Source of the DNA: Hydractinia symbiolongicarpus
Lineage: Eukaryota; Cnidaria; Hydrozoa; Anthoathecata; Hydractiniidae
Direction: 5' to 3'
NCBI RefSeq assembly: GCF_029227915.1
Contig: NC_079875.1
Coordinates: 19,275,001-19,339,000, forward strand
DNA: 64,000 nucleotides
Positions 1 through 8,242 of the stretch are shown here, piece after piece. Position numbers and translations under genes: made by a program. The notes below the pieces were generated by a model. It was not told where the DNA came from, ran no database searches, and saw only the letters and a list, made by a program, of their open reading frames with translations. Position 1 is the first letter of the stretch. The number at the start of each line of letters is the position of its first letter.

Positions 1-2
1 TT

Positions 3-203
3 GTCGAAGCCATACGCAAAGTCAAGTATAAGGATGCGTCGACACAAACGGACGGATCGTACTGCGAGCTTTGTGCTAAAATTGCATGGGAGAAAAATCT
101 TGAACAATATTTGAGGGATCTCGCTAAAAAACAGCGACGTGTCGTACATGATGGCGACTTGCTCATAGATCAAGATACGGGAGAAGTGATCGAGATTGTG
201 TAG
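3..203 (+). CDS. C-terminal end of an unknown element protein (partial)
   Basis: An open frame enters from the left edge and gives 66 residues up to a TAG at 201-203. It contains a CELC pair (Cys-x2-Cys) followed by a basic helix and an acidic tail ending EVIEIV. Its stop lies three bases before a perfect stem-loop (206-235) of the kind found after other genes of this element, which supports it as a real gene end. I do not recognise the family. The N-terminus is outside the window. Confidence 0.5.
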   Translation, partial: VEAIRKVKYKDASTQTDGSYCELCAKIAWEKNLEQYLRDLAKKQRRVVHDGDLLIDQDTGEVIEIV

Positions 204-205
204 GT

Positions 206-235
206 GATCTAGTGTTTTGAATAATACACTAGATC
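206..235. terminator. 3'-end stem-loop between convergent genes
   Basis: A perfect 10-bp stem, GATCTAGTGT at 206-215 against ACACTAGATC at 226-235, with a 10-base loop. It lies between the stop at 201-203 (+) and the stop of the minus-strand gene at 258, so it could serve both transcripts. The AGTGT core recurs in the stem at 2713-2744. The role in 3'-end formation is inference. Confidence 0.5.
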
Positions 236-257
236 TACGAATAAGCAGGTGGAGACT

Positions 258-899
258 CTAAGTAGCGCTGACATACTGCGCAGATTGAAGTTTTTTCATA
301 AGCTCCTCTTTGGCCTCCTCACGCACCTTTGCGACAAGCTGCTGTCGCTCCCGATCATTGATGGAATCTACGATCTTTCTCGTTCGTTGTCGGACCTGCT
401 CCTTCAGCAACATGTAGCGTTGCTTCTCCTGCATGATTAGGGTGAACTCATAATCACTAATCATACCGTTCTCCACAGCCTTTGAGATGAGGTCGACAAC
501 GGAGTTCAACTTAGTCTCTGTTAAGAGTCTGATGCCCTCATGCTTCTTTGACTTAACGTCTAGCCTCTTCCCCGCATTCTGTAAACCTGCCTGCCCTAGT
601 CCTACAGCGATCGTGATACCACCCATCGCCACAGCTAGTGGTACACCTATTCCGGACAGCATACTACCAATCCCAACACCTGAAGTTATAATACTTACAG
701 CTAGCAATCCATGATCAGTGAATCTAACCCACGTACCATGCATCTTGAACTTTTTGTAGAGTTTGTCACGCTCTTTGATCTCACCACGCAAGTACTGTTC
801 CACCTCCTCGATCTTCTTGAGTCTGTATACCTGACTTTCTTCAGGCTCATGCTCAGGAGCACTCGGTAAGCTCGGATATAACTTCATTATATCACTCAT
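258..899 (-). CDS. small protein with membrane hairpin and basic coiled coil
   Basis: 213 residues starting at an ATG preceded by AATAAAG, the start context used by several genes here. Residues 1-25 are Pro/Glu-rich, 25-60 form a charged helix, and 63-107 are a long Gly-rich hydrophobic stretch that could be two membrane segments in a hairpin. Residues 110-213 are a highly charged, probably helical tail. I associate this architecture with a recurrent family in cnidarian repeats, but that is memory, not a search. It may be a virion membrane-associated or membrane-active protein; the function is unknown. The frame is intact. Confidence 0.6.
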   Translation of the reverse strand: MSDIMKLYPSLPSAPEHEPEESQVYRLKKIEEVEQYLRGEIKERDKLYKKFKMHGTWVRFTDHGLLAVSIITSGVGIGSMLSGIGVPLAVAMGGITIAVGLGQAGLQNAGKRLDVKSKKHEGIRLLTETKLNSVVDLISKAVENGMISDYEFTLIMQEKQRYMLLKEQVRQRTRKIVDSINDRERQQLVAKVREEAKEELMKKLQSAQYVSAT

Positions 900-1002
900 C
901 TTTATTCTATGAGTAAATGCATCGTAATTCCGACGAACGAAACATTTTTTTCATGATGATGCTCGTCCGTCAGCATGAACTCCAGTCTGTCTGTTGAGCC
1001 TT

Positions 1003-1530
1003 TCAAAGGAAGGTGTTTAACTCTTTGGTGGGAAGCAAAGCAAGAATTTTTGATTTCTTCCCATCCAGTAGGCAATCGTCTTCATCCAGCTGGGGGCAAA
1101 CGAGTCTCAATCTTTGGTACACGTCAGTTTTGTAGAAGCTGTCATAGTCGCCTTTGGTAAAGTACTTTTTTGCAGGGTCGTAGGGTAGCCCCATAAGCTC
1201 CTGTAGTTTTCGATGGATTACCACAGTATACCCGTCACTAACCCTAAGCCTGCAGAGTCCATTTTTTAATACAAACAATTTGATCTTGTCCCCTGCCTGA
1301 CTGTTGACGATGGTTGCCAAATCCTCTATCCTGTATAGACCATTCATAATTTCAATTCTAGTCTCTGTCTGATCAGGCCCTATCCTACGAATGACAAAAT
1401 CATTGTCGCTGTAAAGGTTCAGCCATACGGGCCTGATACTTATCGATTTCAGGGCAATTCTCGTGTCCTGCCTTAGGTAATCGTCAAAAATCGTAGGCTT
1501 CTCTATATCCGTGACATACAGCTGTCTCAT
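1003..1530 (-). CDS. candidate minor virion protein, possibly C-terminally truncated
   Basis: 175 residues beginning at an ATG in the context AATAAACATGAG. The N-terminal part is rich in short beta-prone segments (IALKSISIRPVWLNLY, DKIKLFVLKNGLCRLRV), and no membrane segment is seen. Genes of this look sit among capsid genes of cnidarian Polinton-like elements and may encode a penton or fibre component; this is recollection and inference. The reading stops soon after a DGKKSKILALLP segment, and my impression is that relatives continue further, so the C-terminus may be lost. It shares a 19-bp divergent start region with the gene at 1550. Confidence 0.45.
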   Translation of the reverse strand: MRQLYVTDIEKPTIFDDYLRQDTRIALKSISIRPVWLNLYSDNDFVIRRIGPDQTETRIEIMNGLYRIEDLATIVNSQAGDKIKLFVLKNGLCRLRVSDGYTVVIHRKLQELMGLPYDPAKKYFTKGDYDSFYKTDVYQRLRLVCPQLDEDDCLLDGKKSKILALLPTKELNTFL

Positions 1531-1549
1531 GTTTATTCTTAAAGAAAAG
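1531..1549. promoter_or_regulatory. compact divergent start region
   Basis: Only 19 bp separate the ATG of the minus-strand gene (1528-1530) from the ATG of the plus-strand gene (1550-1552). The interval with its flanks is almost palindromic: CTCAT outside left, TTCTT then AAGAA in the middle, ATGAG outside right. The right half, TCTTAAAGAAAAGATGAG, recurs exactly in front of the gene starting at 8154. It is probably a shared bidirectional promoter or start element. Confidence 0.45.
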
Positions 1550-2709
1550 ATGAGTATTTACTCATACAACCCGAAAGCAAAGTATGCACCCAACCATGGG
1601 AGATATTTGGAGAGACTTAAGGGGGATGACCTTTCAGTGCAGAACATCGTTATTGATGCTCAAGGGTCCACGTTCAGGGTGAAATTTCCAGACATCTTTG
1701 TCGACTATGAATTCTATTCCGGCACTAGCGGGCTAGTGAAGGAGTGGAAGAGCCACCCTTTCAGTCTCTGGTCCACGCAACTTAATTTTGCTACCTACTG
1801 TGCAACATCTGCTTGCGGTATTCCATGCAGCATCTTACCTCCGAGTTGCCTATGGTTCGTGCCGTGTATCGATTTCACGCCTATTTCCAAATCCGTAAAA
1901 TTCTATCGGAGCTTGACATTTCTCTACCGGGCTCAGTTAGATTTCGACGTCTAAACAACCCCTTCAACAAACAAAAACTCCAGCAACTGGCTCGCGAGTT
2001 TGGAGTACCTGGTAGTGAGCAGGAGTGGAGGAACGAAACCATCTTCAGTAGTTGGCAACTTCATTGCAAAGATTATCCTGGTTCAGGCCCTAGCTATCTT
2101 GACGAGGACTCGTGGAGTCGCTGGATCATTAAAAAATCCCAGGGCCTCACTCGTATTGGTATTGAACGGTTATCCCAAAGCGTGCGCTTCTATGCCTACC
2201 TAATTCTCGAAAGTCAGGCAAATGCAAGATCTGGAATCATTGGAAACCAAGGCAGCGCAATTGATGCTCAACGCCTGTACCCGACGACATTTTAGGATGT
2301 GATAATTAGACCTAGCGACACGGGTAAGGAAATTGCGGAATTTCAAAATGTGCTGAAATATGCGCGGTCCAAGGTGGATTTTAGTGTTGCTCATGGCGTC
2401 TATATGATCCCAAGTGACATGAGCCTTCATATTGGAAATGTTGTGAATTTCACGAACAAAATTTTGATTAGCAAGGATTATTTTTCAATCGGTATAAATC
2501 CGAAGATTACCGCGAAGCAGGCTGACATCATTGTTGATATTAAGCGCCGCCCTCCACAGGTGAGCCACGTGATCCCTAAACATGAGAAGCACAGGGTGGA
2601 GACGCAGACTACGCTAGCAATAGAGGCCGAAAAATACGATGACAACAAAGCTGCCTTAATTACAACTGGGGTAGTCGTTATTTTACTGTACATTTGGTTA
2701 AAGAAATAA
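1550..2709 (+). pseudogene. broken gene for an element protein with C-terminal membrane anchor
   Basis: The gene starts at ATG 1550 (AAGAAAAGATGAG) and would encode about 386 residues. Two lesions break it: a frameshift near 1800-1812 (reading moves from frame 2 to frame 1) and an in-frame TAG at 2293-2295, after which the same frame continues to 2709. The N-terminal part is Tyr/Asn-rich, the centre is soluble-looking, and the extreme C-terminus is one hydrophobic segment (TGVVVILLYIWL) followed by KK. Known-family assignment is not possible from the sequence alone; I take it for a conserved structural protein of this element type. The stop is followed at once by the stem-loop at 2713. Confidence 0.6.
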
Positions 2710-2712
2710 AAA

Positions 2713-2744
2713 AGTCTAGTGTGTTTTGATCAACACATTAGACT
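2713..2744. terminator. 3'-end stem-loop between convergent genes
   Basis: A 13-base stem (2713-2725 against 2732-2744) with a single G-T pair and a 6-base loop. It lies 4 bases after the stop of the plus-strand gene and 6 bases from the stop of the minus-strand gene at 2750. The sequence TCTAGTGT is close to that of the stem at 206-235. Confidence 0.5.
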
Positions 2745-2749
2745 AATAT

Positions 2750-4036
2750 TTACGATAGTTTGCCTCTCTTCCCAACATATGCCACAACAAGAACAGCAGC
2801 GGCAGCGATCGCCATGTATAGGTGCTTGGCTACATATTCGACAACTTTTGCAGCCACTCTGAAAAAGAAGGAAACTACAGTGCCAATAATCCTTGGTAGC
2901 GCCGCACCTGCCTTACCTGCCAGGTATTTCAAAAATTTTCCAAGCCTTTCCAGCTGTTTTTGCAAAAAGCCCTTCCCTGCGGCACTTCCTGCCGCAGCAG
3001 CACCCGCTCCTCCACCACCTGTAACTGCGAGTACGATGGTGGAAATCATTAGACCAACAGCCGAGACGATGCTTGCTATAGTAATCCCTTGCTCCTTGAA
3101 CAAGATTTTAAGCTTTTCAGCCAGAGATTTATCGCCTTCTGCGATTTTCATCAGCGTTTCCTTAATAGATTTCAGTTGGCTCTGAATGTCAGATGATAGT
3201 AAACCGTGTGCTTCTCGTACTGCTTCCTTTTGATCTTGGAGTCGTTCTAGATCTTCCCTAGCCCTTGGAATGTCTTCGTTCCAGATAGTTTGCTGTTCCT
3301 CTGATACTCCAGGTGTAGCTTTCTTCGTCTCAAGCCTTTTCACCTTGGCTTCTGCTTTGGCGATCTCGCTGTCGTAGAAGATCATCTTGCTTTTCAAGTG
3401 CTTCAGGTTACCCCTTAGCGTTTGAAGCTCGAGGTTGAGCCCTCTTCTTTCACGCTCTGTGAAGGCTTCGCTGGCGCCAAATGGAGTTTCTTCGATCAGG
3501 CTCTCCGTTTCATCAAGGACATTCTCGAGCAGCGGCATCATTTCGATATCATCGGCCTTCTCTTCAACGTGAACAATCTCGTTAATGAGTTTCTGAGCCA
3601 TTGCTTTACTGCCTTTGTTTGGTGTAGTATAGTCGGTAAACCGCATGGCTCGCAAGCGATTTGTACCTAACCTCCCCCGTATCTCGGCAACGCTCCTCAA
3701 TTCACCATGCCTTTTCGTGATCTCTATGCCATCGAAAAGAAGCTGGTTTCCTCGTGCCTCAAACTCGTTGTAATATCTCGCGATTGGCTGCTCCAGCTCC
3801 TCACCAAGGTGTTCGTAAAGATCGTCGACCTTTGATTTTAGTAGCTCTTCCCTCTGCCTTGTCGTGGTGTCTCGTGCTCTTGCTGAGCCGCTAGGCGATT
3901 GACCCTGCTCTTGCTCCTGATCTGGCGTTATCGTGGAGCTGGCATCAGGCTGGAGCCTATTGAAAGATCCATCCTCGTCTGGAATGTTTTCCTCTGGCGT
4001 AAAGTCGTCTCCTTCGTATATTGGATTAACCGGCAT
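2750..4036 (-). CDS. large coiled-coil protein with C-terminal membrane segments
   Basis: 428 residues, intact. Residues 1-65 are acidic and Gln/Ser-rich, probably disordered. Residues 195-310 are heptad-like and highly charged, consistent with a coiled coil. Residues 317-339 form a strong hydrophobic helix, followed by a Gly/Ala run (340-355). A second hydrophobic helix is at 405-421, followed by a basic tail. It is divergently arranged with the capsid gene, with 33 bp between the two start codons. This suggests a virion membrane or scaffold protein; that role is inference, and no family is recognised with certainty. Confidence 0.6.
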   Translation of the reverse strand: MPVNPIYEGDDFTPEENIPDEDGSFNRLQPDASSTITPDQEQEQGQSPSGSARARDTTTRQREELLKSKVDDLYEHLGEELEQPIARYYNEFEARGNQLLFDGIEITKRHGELRSVAEIRGRLGTNRLRAMRFTDYTTPNKGSKAMAQKLINEIVHVEEKADDIEMMPLLENVLDETESLIEETPFGASEAFTERERRGLNLELQTLRGNLKHLKSKMIFYDSEIAKAEAKVKRLETKKATPGVSEEQQTIWNEDIPRAREDLERLQDQKEAVREAHGLLSSDIQSQLKSIKETLMKIAEGDKSLAEKLKILFKEQGITIASIVSAVGLMISTIVLAVTGGGGAGAAAAGSAAGKGFLQKQLERLGKFLKYLAGKAGAALPRIIGTVVSFFFRVAAKVVEYVAKHLYMAIAAAAVLVVAYVGKRGKLS

Positions 4037-4069
4037 TTATTTGAAACGAAAATCAGCTAATAATAAAGC

Positions 4070-5353
4070 ATGAGTAACATATTCGGAACTAAGCTCGATC
4101 CCTACGCGGAGATTAAAACAATGATGGCTATGAAAGGGAAGAAGCAGCGTGTAAAAGTAAGTCATGTGCCTAGTACGATTAATCAGAACGAGGACTTGTA
4201 TGTTGACATCCCCAACATGGGGCAGAACGATGTAATTTTTCCAGGCAGTATCAAACTACTTTTCGATCTGGAACTTACGGGAACAAACACGAAGCGCACT
4301 ATCGTCAGCAATATAGGTAAATCCTTGGTGCAAAATCTTCGTATCACTTTGAATGGCAACGAGGTGCAAAATATTAGCGACTACAGGGTGCTCGCTACCT
4401 ACAAGGACCTATGGTTGCCCAAGTTTGATCGGGAAAACAACTTGATCCTAGAGGGGATCAATCCCAACGACGGTACAATCCGCGCCCTACAGGTAAAAGC
4501 GACTGATCATGCAGGCACGGACGAGGAAAAAGCGATCGTCGCAGCCTATGGCAGCACCTTTTGCGTGCCCTTGGGAAAAATGTTTGAATTGACACGAGAC
4601 TTGGCGTTCTACCAGGGAGGATTATACGACAGGCTGCAATTCGTTATACATTTTGCATCATATGGTGACATTATCAAAGATGGAGGTACGGCAGCTGTTG
4701 GAAATACCGCAGCTAAAGCACCGGATGCCACGTATAAGATCACTAATATCGCACTAGAGTTTGACAAGGTTAATAACGAGGGTCTCGCGAGCGCCATGAT
4801 GTCACGGTATAGTCGTTTTGCGCTACCCTATGAAAGGGTATTCCGTAGCAAGGTTGTCACGATGAAAAAGGCTGACACAAGCTACAATTTGCAAATTGAT
4901 ACGCCTGCAAAAAGTTTGAAAGGCGTTTTACTGCTCTTTGTAGACCCTGGAAAAGTGAAGGCTTACTCAGGCGCTAACGAGGTGTTTTATAACCCAAAGA
5001 TCGAAAAAATCTCGATCACTGTCGAGGGTGAGCCTAATGAGCTCTACACGCACGCGATGCTCCCGAAAGATCCCCTCGAGCAGATCGTAAACTTATTCGG
5101 TAGCCACGATTCGGAGGTGACGATTGGGCAGTTCTTCACAGAGAGATACGCCCTGTTTGTTGATTTCCGAGCATCACCTGATCATAGTCTCCACGGTTCC
5201 GGAAGGCAATTACAGAGATTGTCAGACGGTATAACATTGCATATGACAAAGAAGGCAGACGGAACAACCGGGAATATTAAATGCTATGTTTTCCTACTTC
5301 AGGATGCTCAGCTGAACATCTTAGATGGCCGTTATCACTCTGTGGAATACTGA
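4070..5353 (+). CDS. candidate major capsid protein (double jelly-roll type)
   Basis: 427 residues, intact, starting at ATG 4070 behind TAATAATAAAGC. The protein is beta-rich with no membrane segment. Near residue 45 it has VDIPNMGQNDVIFPGSIKLL, followed by a LVQNLRITLNGNEVQ segment and a YKDLWLPKFD segment. This order resembles the N-terminal region of Polinton/adintovirus major capsid proteins as I know them, though it is shorter than many. The length, the position beside structural-looking genes and the intact state fit a capsid role. A stem-loop follows 22 bases after the stop. A structure comparison would settle it. Confidence 0.6.
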   Translation: MSNIFGTKLDPYAEIKTMMAMKGKKQRVKVSHVPSTINQNEDLYVDIPNMGQNDVIFPGSIKLLFDLELTGTNTKRTIVSNIGKSLVQNLRITLNGNEVQNISDYRVLATYKDLWLPKFDRENNLILEGINPNDGTIRALQVKATDHAGTDEEKAIVAAYGSTFCVPLGKMFELTRDLAFYQGGLYDRLQFVIHFASYGDIIKDGGTAAVGNTAAKAPDATYKITNIALEFDKVNNEGLASAMMSRYSRFALPYERVFRSKVVTMKKADTSYNLQIDTPAKSLKGVLLLFVDPGKVKAYSGANEVFYNPKIEKISITVEGEPNELYTHAMLPKDPLEQIVNLFGSHDSEVTIGQFFTERYALFVDFRASPDHSLHGSGRQLQRLSDGITLHMTKKADGTTGNIKCYVFLLQDAQLNILDGRYHSVEY

Positions 5354-5374
5354 AAATAAATGGTAGTGACCACA

Positions 5375-5408
5375 ATTTTGTATTTACCCTATTGGATAAA
5401 TACAAAAT
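5375..5408. terminator. 3'-end stem-loop after the capsid gene
   Basis: A perfect 12-bp stem: ATTTTGTATTTA at 5375-5386 pairs with 5397-5408, with a 10-base loop. It starts 22 bases after the capsid stop and ends 3 bases before the next ATG (5412), so it lies wholly between two genes of the same strand. Confidence 0.5.
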
Positions 5409-5411
5409 AAT

Positions 5412-6035
5412 ATGGAAAACAAGAGCTGTTCAAAGTGTAAAAGGAGCCTTTTACTAGATGCATTCAAGGTGACGAAAAATGGTCAAACGACAAAAACATG
5501 CATCAAATGCCTCGATGTTAACAAGGCGTCACGGGAACGTACAAAGTGCCCGCATAAAAAGCAGAGGGCCCTGTGTAAGGAGTGCAAGGGCAGTCAAATC
5601 TGCGCACATGAAAAAAGGAAATCCAGGTGCAAGGAGTGCAAGGGCAGTCAAATCTGCCCTAACGAAAGGCTGAGGGCCCTGTGTAAAGAGTGCAAGGGCA
5701 GTCAAATCTGCGCATATGAAAGGCGAAGATCTCAGTGTAAGGAGTGCAAGGGCAGTCAAATCTGCCCTCACGAAAAAAGGAAAGCCCTGTGTAAGGAGTG
5801 CAAGGGCAGTCAAATCTGCCCTCATGAAAGGCGAAGATCTCAATGTAAGAAGTGCAAGGGCAGTGAAATCTGCCCTCATGAAAGAATAAGATCCTATCGC
5901 AAGGAGTGCAAGGGCAGTCAAATCTGCCCTCATGAAAGAATAAGATCCTATTGCAAGGAATGTGGAGGCGGAGGCATTTGTGAACATCAAAAAAGGAAAT
6001 ACAGGTGCAAAGAATGCAAGAAGGTTAAACAATAA
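5412..6035 (+). CDS. Cys/His tandem-repeat (zinc-knuckle-like) protein
   Basis: 207 residues. An N-terminal Cys-pair module (CSKCKR then CIKC) is followed by eight to nine copies of an 18-residue repeat of the form C-P-H-E-R-x(4)-C-K-E-C-K-G-S-Q-I. Each unit offers three Cys and usually one His, consistent with zinc binding. Repeats of this CxH...CxxCxG kind are common in proteins of giant viruses and some protists, which I state from general knowledge. One unit near residue 166 has Arg instead of the first Cys. The stop TAA directly abuts the next ATG at 6036. A role in nucleic-acid or protein binding is possible but unproven. Confidence 0.65.
   Translation: MENKSCSKCKRSLLLDAFKVTKNGQTTKTCIKCLDVNKASRERTKCPHKKQRALCKECKGSQICAHEKRKSRCKECKGSQICPNERLRALCKECKGSQICAYERRRSQCKECKGSQICPHEKRKALCKECKGSQICPHERRRSQCKKCKGSEICPHERIRSYRKECKGSQICPHERIRSYCKECGGGGICEHQKRKYRCKECKKVKQ
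5560..5990 (+). repeat. 54-bp in-frame coding tandem repeat
   Basis: The DNA behind the Cys/His protein is a tandem array of 54-bp units containing AGTGCAAGGGCAGTCAAATC, with seven close copies and degenerate ones at the ends. Unit length equals 18 codons, so expansion or contraction keeps the frame. Units are much more alike than random codon choice would give, so they were duplicated recently or are kept alike by recombination. Confidence 0.75.
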
Positions 6036-6434
6036 ATGGCAACTATCGGTGTTCTTGTGGCTGGTGCTGCGATAAATGCATTAGCCTTTAGCGGATCAAA
6101 TTTCGTGTTCAGTAAACTCGGTGGGCATGGTGAGGCCGAGCGTAAAAGGCACGACAAGGCGATTGAACAACTGCAAGCAGCTCAGCAACAGTGGGTAAGA
6201 GATCGGCAGGCAAAGATCGATTGGTATAACCATCAACGAGAGCTGAAAAGGCAAGCTGGAGAGAGCTTGAAGGAGCTCGATGAAGGCATGAGGGAGTACT
6301 ATATCGCAACGATCGAAAAAGCTCCAAAACTATCCGATTTTTACACACCTTCCAAGCAACAACAAGACGGCGAGCTGACGTTTATCGTAGGATCCCTAGC
6401 CCTCCTTGGTTTTGCAGCGTACAAGTTCGCCTAG
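6036..6434 (+). CDS. small virion-like protein with terminal hydrophobic segments
   Basis: 132 residues. The N-terminus (about 2-26) is hydrophobic, the middle (33-95) is a charged Gln-rich helix (AERKRHDKAIEQLQAAQQQW), and the C-terminus (113-131) is a hydrophobic segment. The ATG follows the upstream stop with no gap (CAATAAATGG), so the two genes are probably on one transcript. I know similar proteins only as recurrent cnidarian element proteins; the function is unknown, and a minor capsid or membrane component is a guess. Confidence 0.55.
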   Translation: MATIGVLVAGAAINALAFSGSNFVFSKLGGHGEAERKRHDKAIEQLQAAQQQWVRDRQAKIDWYNHQRELKRQAGESLKELDEGMREYYIATIEKAPKLSDFYTPSKQQQDGELTFIVGSLALLGFAAYKFA

Positions 6435-6438
6435 CGGC

Positions 6439-6467
6439 CGTGTCAGCGGAAGGGCGAAGCCCGTCTC
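6439..6467. repeat. 29-bp perfect inverted repeat with 9196-9224
   Basis: Bases 6439-6467 read on the plus strand are identical to 9196-9224 read on the minus strand. At 9196-9224 the repeat codes for VSAEGRSPS inside a membrane protein, and at 6440 the same peptide opens the orphan frame. The 2.7 kb between them holds the Bro-N, ATPase and two small genes. Confidence 0.8.
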
Positions 6468-6775
6468 CGCAGGAGCAGGAAAAGCCTCTACCTCAGGACG
6501 GTCTTTACTTGTACCTGCTACAACCGGGAGAAGAGCATGGTGATGCGAGAAGACGTGCTACTGACGCCTGGTGGAGCAAAAAGACGTATAGACTCGACCG
6601 CATCGAGGCGGGTAGCCGTCTGTTGTACTATCTTGCAGGTGGGCCCGAACGTAGTTTTGTTTCAGAAGAACTCATGGAAATTCCGGAAGATGTTCAAGTA
6701 CCTCCCGAGCATGTCAAGGAGTGGCAAACTTCGCGTAGTTTTTGTAATCTATCAAGGTTACAAAAAAAATCCTAG
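6440..6775 (+). pseudogene. orphan coding remnant, possibly an integrase C-terminal tail
   Basis: An open frame without an ATG (GTG at 6440). After a Pro/Gln-rich start it holds a coherent segment with ATDAWWSKKTYRLDRIE, LLYYLAGGPERSFVSEEL and PEDVQVPPEHVKEW. The composition (a short beta-rich domain with aromatic residues and an acidic Pro-rich end) resembles the SH3/chromo-like tails behind integrase cores in large transposons, but no integrase core precedes it. The first 28 bases duplicate part of the gene at 9134-9499 in inverted orientation, so the segment was probably joined here by rearrangement. Confidence 0.3.
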
Positions 6776-6822
6776 ATCTCGGCAAGCTCCATCAATCTCT
6801 GATGCGTATAATTACAACCTAA

Positions 6823-7584
6823 TCAAAAGTGCCTTGGACGTTCGGCATTTACTTTGATGCATCCACGCTCTCGGAGCCAGTTGTAATGTACAATGGCATT
6901 TGGAGATTCTGCAAGAACGACGAGTTGACCGTTGGGATGATCTGTTAACTTGTTGCGAATCTTTTGCGCTACATAGCCTTGTTGCCCACATATAGCGACA
7001 TACGGATATTCATCGTCGTTATTCTTTTGGATTATAACCATCCCGTTATCCTTTCTAGGGTCTTCAAGGTGAGGAACGGCTCGCTTATGTAGTTCTTCAA
7101 TTTCTTGCTCATGTACGGCTATCGTTCGATCCAAGTCGTCAACATCTTCCTCTAGGGTAAGAATTTGACGATCTTTGTCCTCCAAGTCGTCGTTGAGGAG
7201 AGCCAGCGCCGCTTGATTTTCTTCTACAATTCCAGCAAGCTTGCGGATCTTTCGAGGTAAAACCTCTTCAACAACCCAATCCAAAAATGGTGCTGCTTCA
7301 GGTCTGCCACACCTCAAGAGGAAGTAATAAAGGCCTGGTTCCGTCAGTAAAACTTTATCTGGTTGGGGGTGGACAGATCTGTCCACCCTTTGGAGCTTAA
7401 CAACAGCGTCGTCTTTCCGTATTTTGTACCTGTTGGGAACATATCGCTGAATAGCTTTTACTCCCGCTTCCCGCTTATAGGCCGCGGCTCTTCAAACATC
7501 GGAGGCAACGATGCATTGACCTTTATCCTGAACAAAGAATGATCGGACTTGGTTTTCTTCAAAGTAATCAACCACAAGAGACAT
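6823..7584 (-). pseudogene. Bro-N domain protein with premature TGA
   Basis: The frame starts at ATG 7584-7582 and runs to 6823 (about 253 residues), interrupted by TGA at 7492-7494 (codon 31). Residues 13-30 (VRSFFVQDKGQ, ASDV) and the later segment LLTEPGLYYFLLRCGRPEAA then WVVEEVLPRKI match the Bro-N fold, a DNA-binding domain of baculovirus, phage and NCLDV BRO proteins. Residues around 120-160 are heptad-rich and probably a coiled coil. The C-terminal segment (PYVAICGQQGYV, LVVLAESPNAIVHYNWLRERG) looks like a second small domain. The TGA falls in the DV-x-RA core, so the protein is either dead or needs stop readthrough. A role in transcription or replication control is inference from the family. 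Confidence 0.7.
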
Positions 7585-7667
7585 TTTGCTTGTGAGTTTT
7601 TGGAATTCCGGGGATCATGTTGCATGGACGGTGCTCGTGATTTTGAAACAGCATGTGCTGTGGGTAG

Positions 7668-7694
7668 TTAATGTGAGCCATAGGTTCACATTAA
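7668..7694 (-). terminator. 3'-end stem-loop
   Basis: A 9-bp perfect stem, TTAATGTGA (7668-7676) against TCACATTAA (7686-7694). On the minus strand it begins 27 bases after the stop at 7721, the same spacing seen after the capsid and Fic genes. The rest of 7585-7720 shows nothing else. Confidence 0.4.
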
Positions 7695-7720
7695 TACTTA
7701 CCTCGTCCCCAGGGCACCAT

Positions 7721-8154
7721 CTAATGGGACGAAGCCGTCGTGCTATATGCATCTATAAGTGCTCGCAGTCTACCTCGAATATCGGGGTCTCTTGTATTGC
7801 TTTCCATCCACTTGTGTCCCTCGAGAGAGATGAAGATATCGTGGGGATTGCCGTTGTTATTTCTGAGCTGCTTGCGGGTTTGTTTAAAACGGGCTGGAAG
7901 GGATCTGAGAAGACGATTTATCTTGGTCTCATTTTGTAGTTGTGGAATAATTCCAACCAGGTTGCTTGGGACAGAACTCATCACGAGGTCCAATAACGAA
8001 CACCAAGCTGAGGAAGCCATGGATATTTTTTGTATAACTCTTCAATATCCCGAGTCGTGTTTACCAGTTTGCTGTCAGCGTCATCATTCACTGCATCTAT
8101 CAGTCTGTCATGGGCTCTCAAAAGAGCTTGATACACATCTTTAATTCCGCTCAT
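7721..8154 (-). pseudogene. small helical protein, frameshifted
   Basis: ATG 8154 is preceded by TCTTAAAGAAAAG, exactly as at 1550; an ATG six codons upstream is also possible. The first part (to about 8000) is helical (KDVYQALLRAHDRLIDAV, YKKYPWLPQLG). Reading then shifts to another frame between 8020 and 7990 and continues to 7721 (NRLLRSLPARFKQTRKQL, DPDIRGRLRALIDAYST). Both parts have coherent composition and a stem-loop follows, so I read them as one broken gene of about 144 codons. The family is not recognised. Confidence 0.5.
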
Positions 8155-8242
8155 CTTTTCTTTAAGATCCATCTTTTCTTATATATCAAGAGTCTAACTT
8201 GCATCCAACAATCTTGTAACTTCTAGGATGCTCCAGTCTTAC

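Noticed and set aside
2760..3185. Plus-strand Ala/Pro-rich frame
   Set aside because: Antisense to the Gly/Ala membrane region of the coiled-coil protein.
5560..5990. CRISPR-like regular repeats
   Set aside because: Units are contiguous with no unique spacers and are coding in an 18-residue rhythm; the context is an animal genome.
5529..6032. Long antisense open frame opposite the Cys/His repeat protein, Ala/Leu-rich and membrane-like
   Set aside because: It is the mirror of a 54-bp coding repeat; a repeat that is open on one strand readily stays open on the other. No start context or 3' stem-loop.
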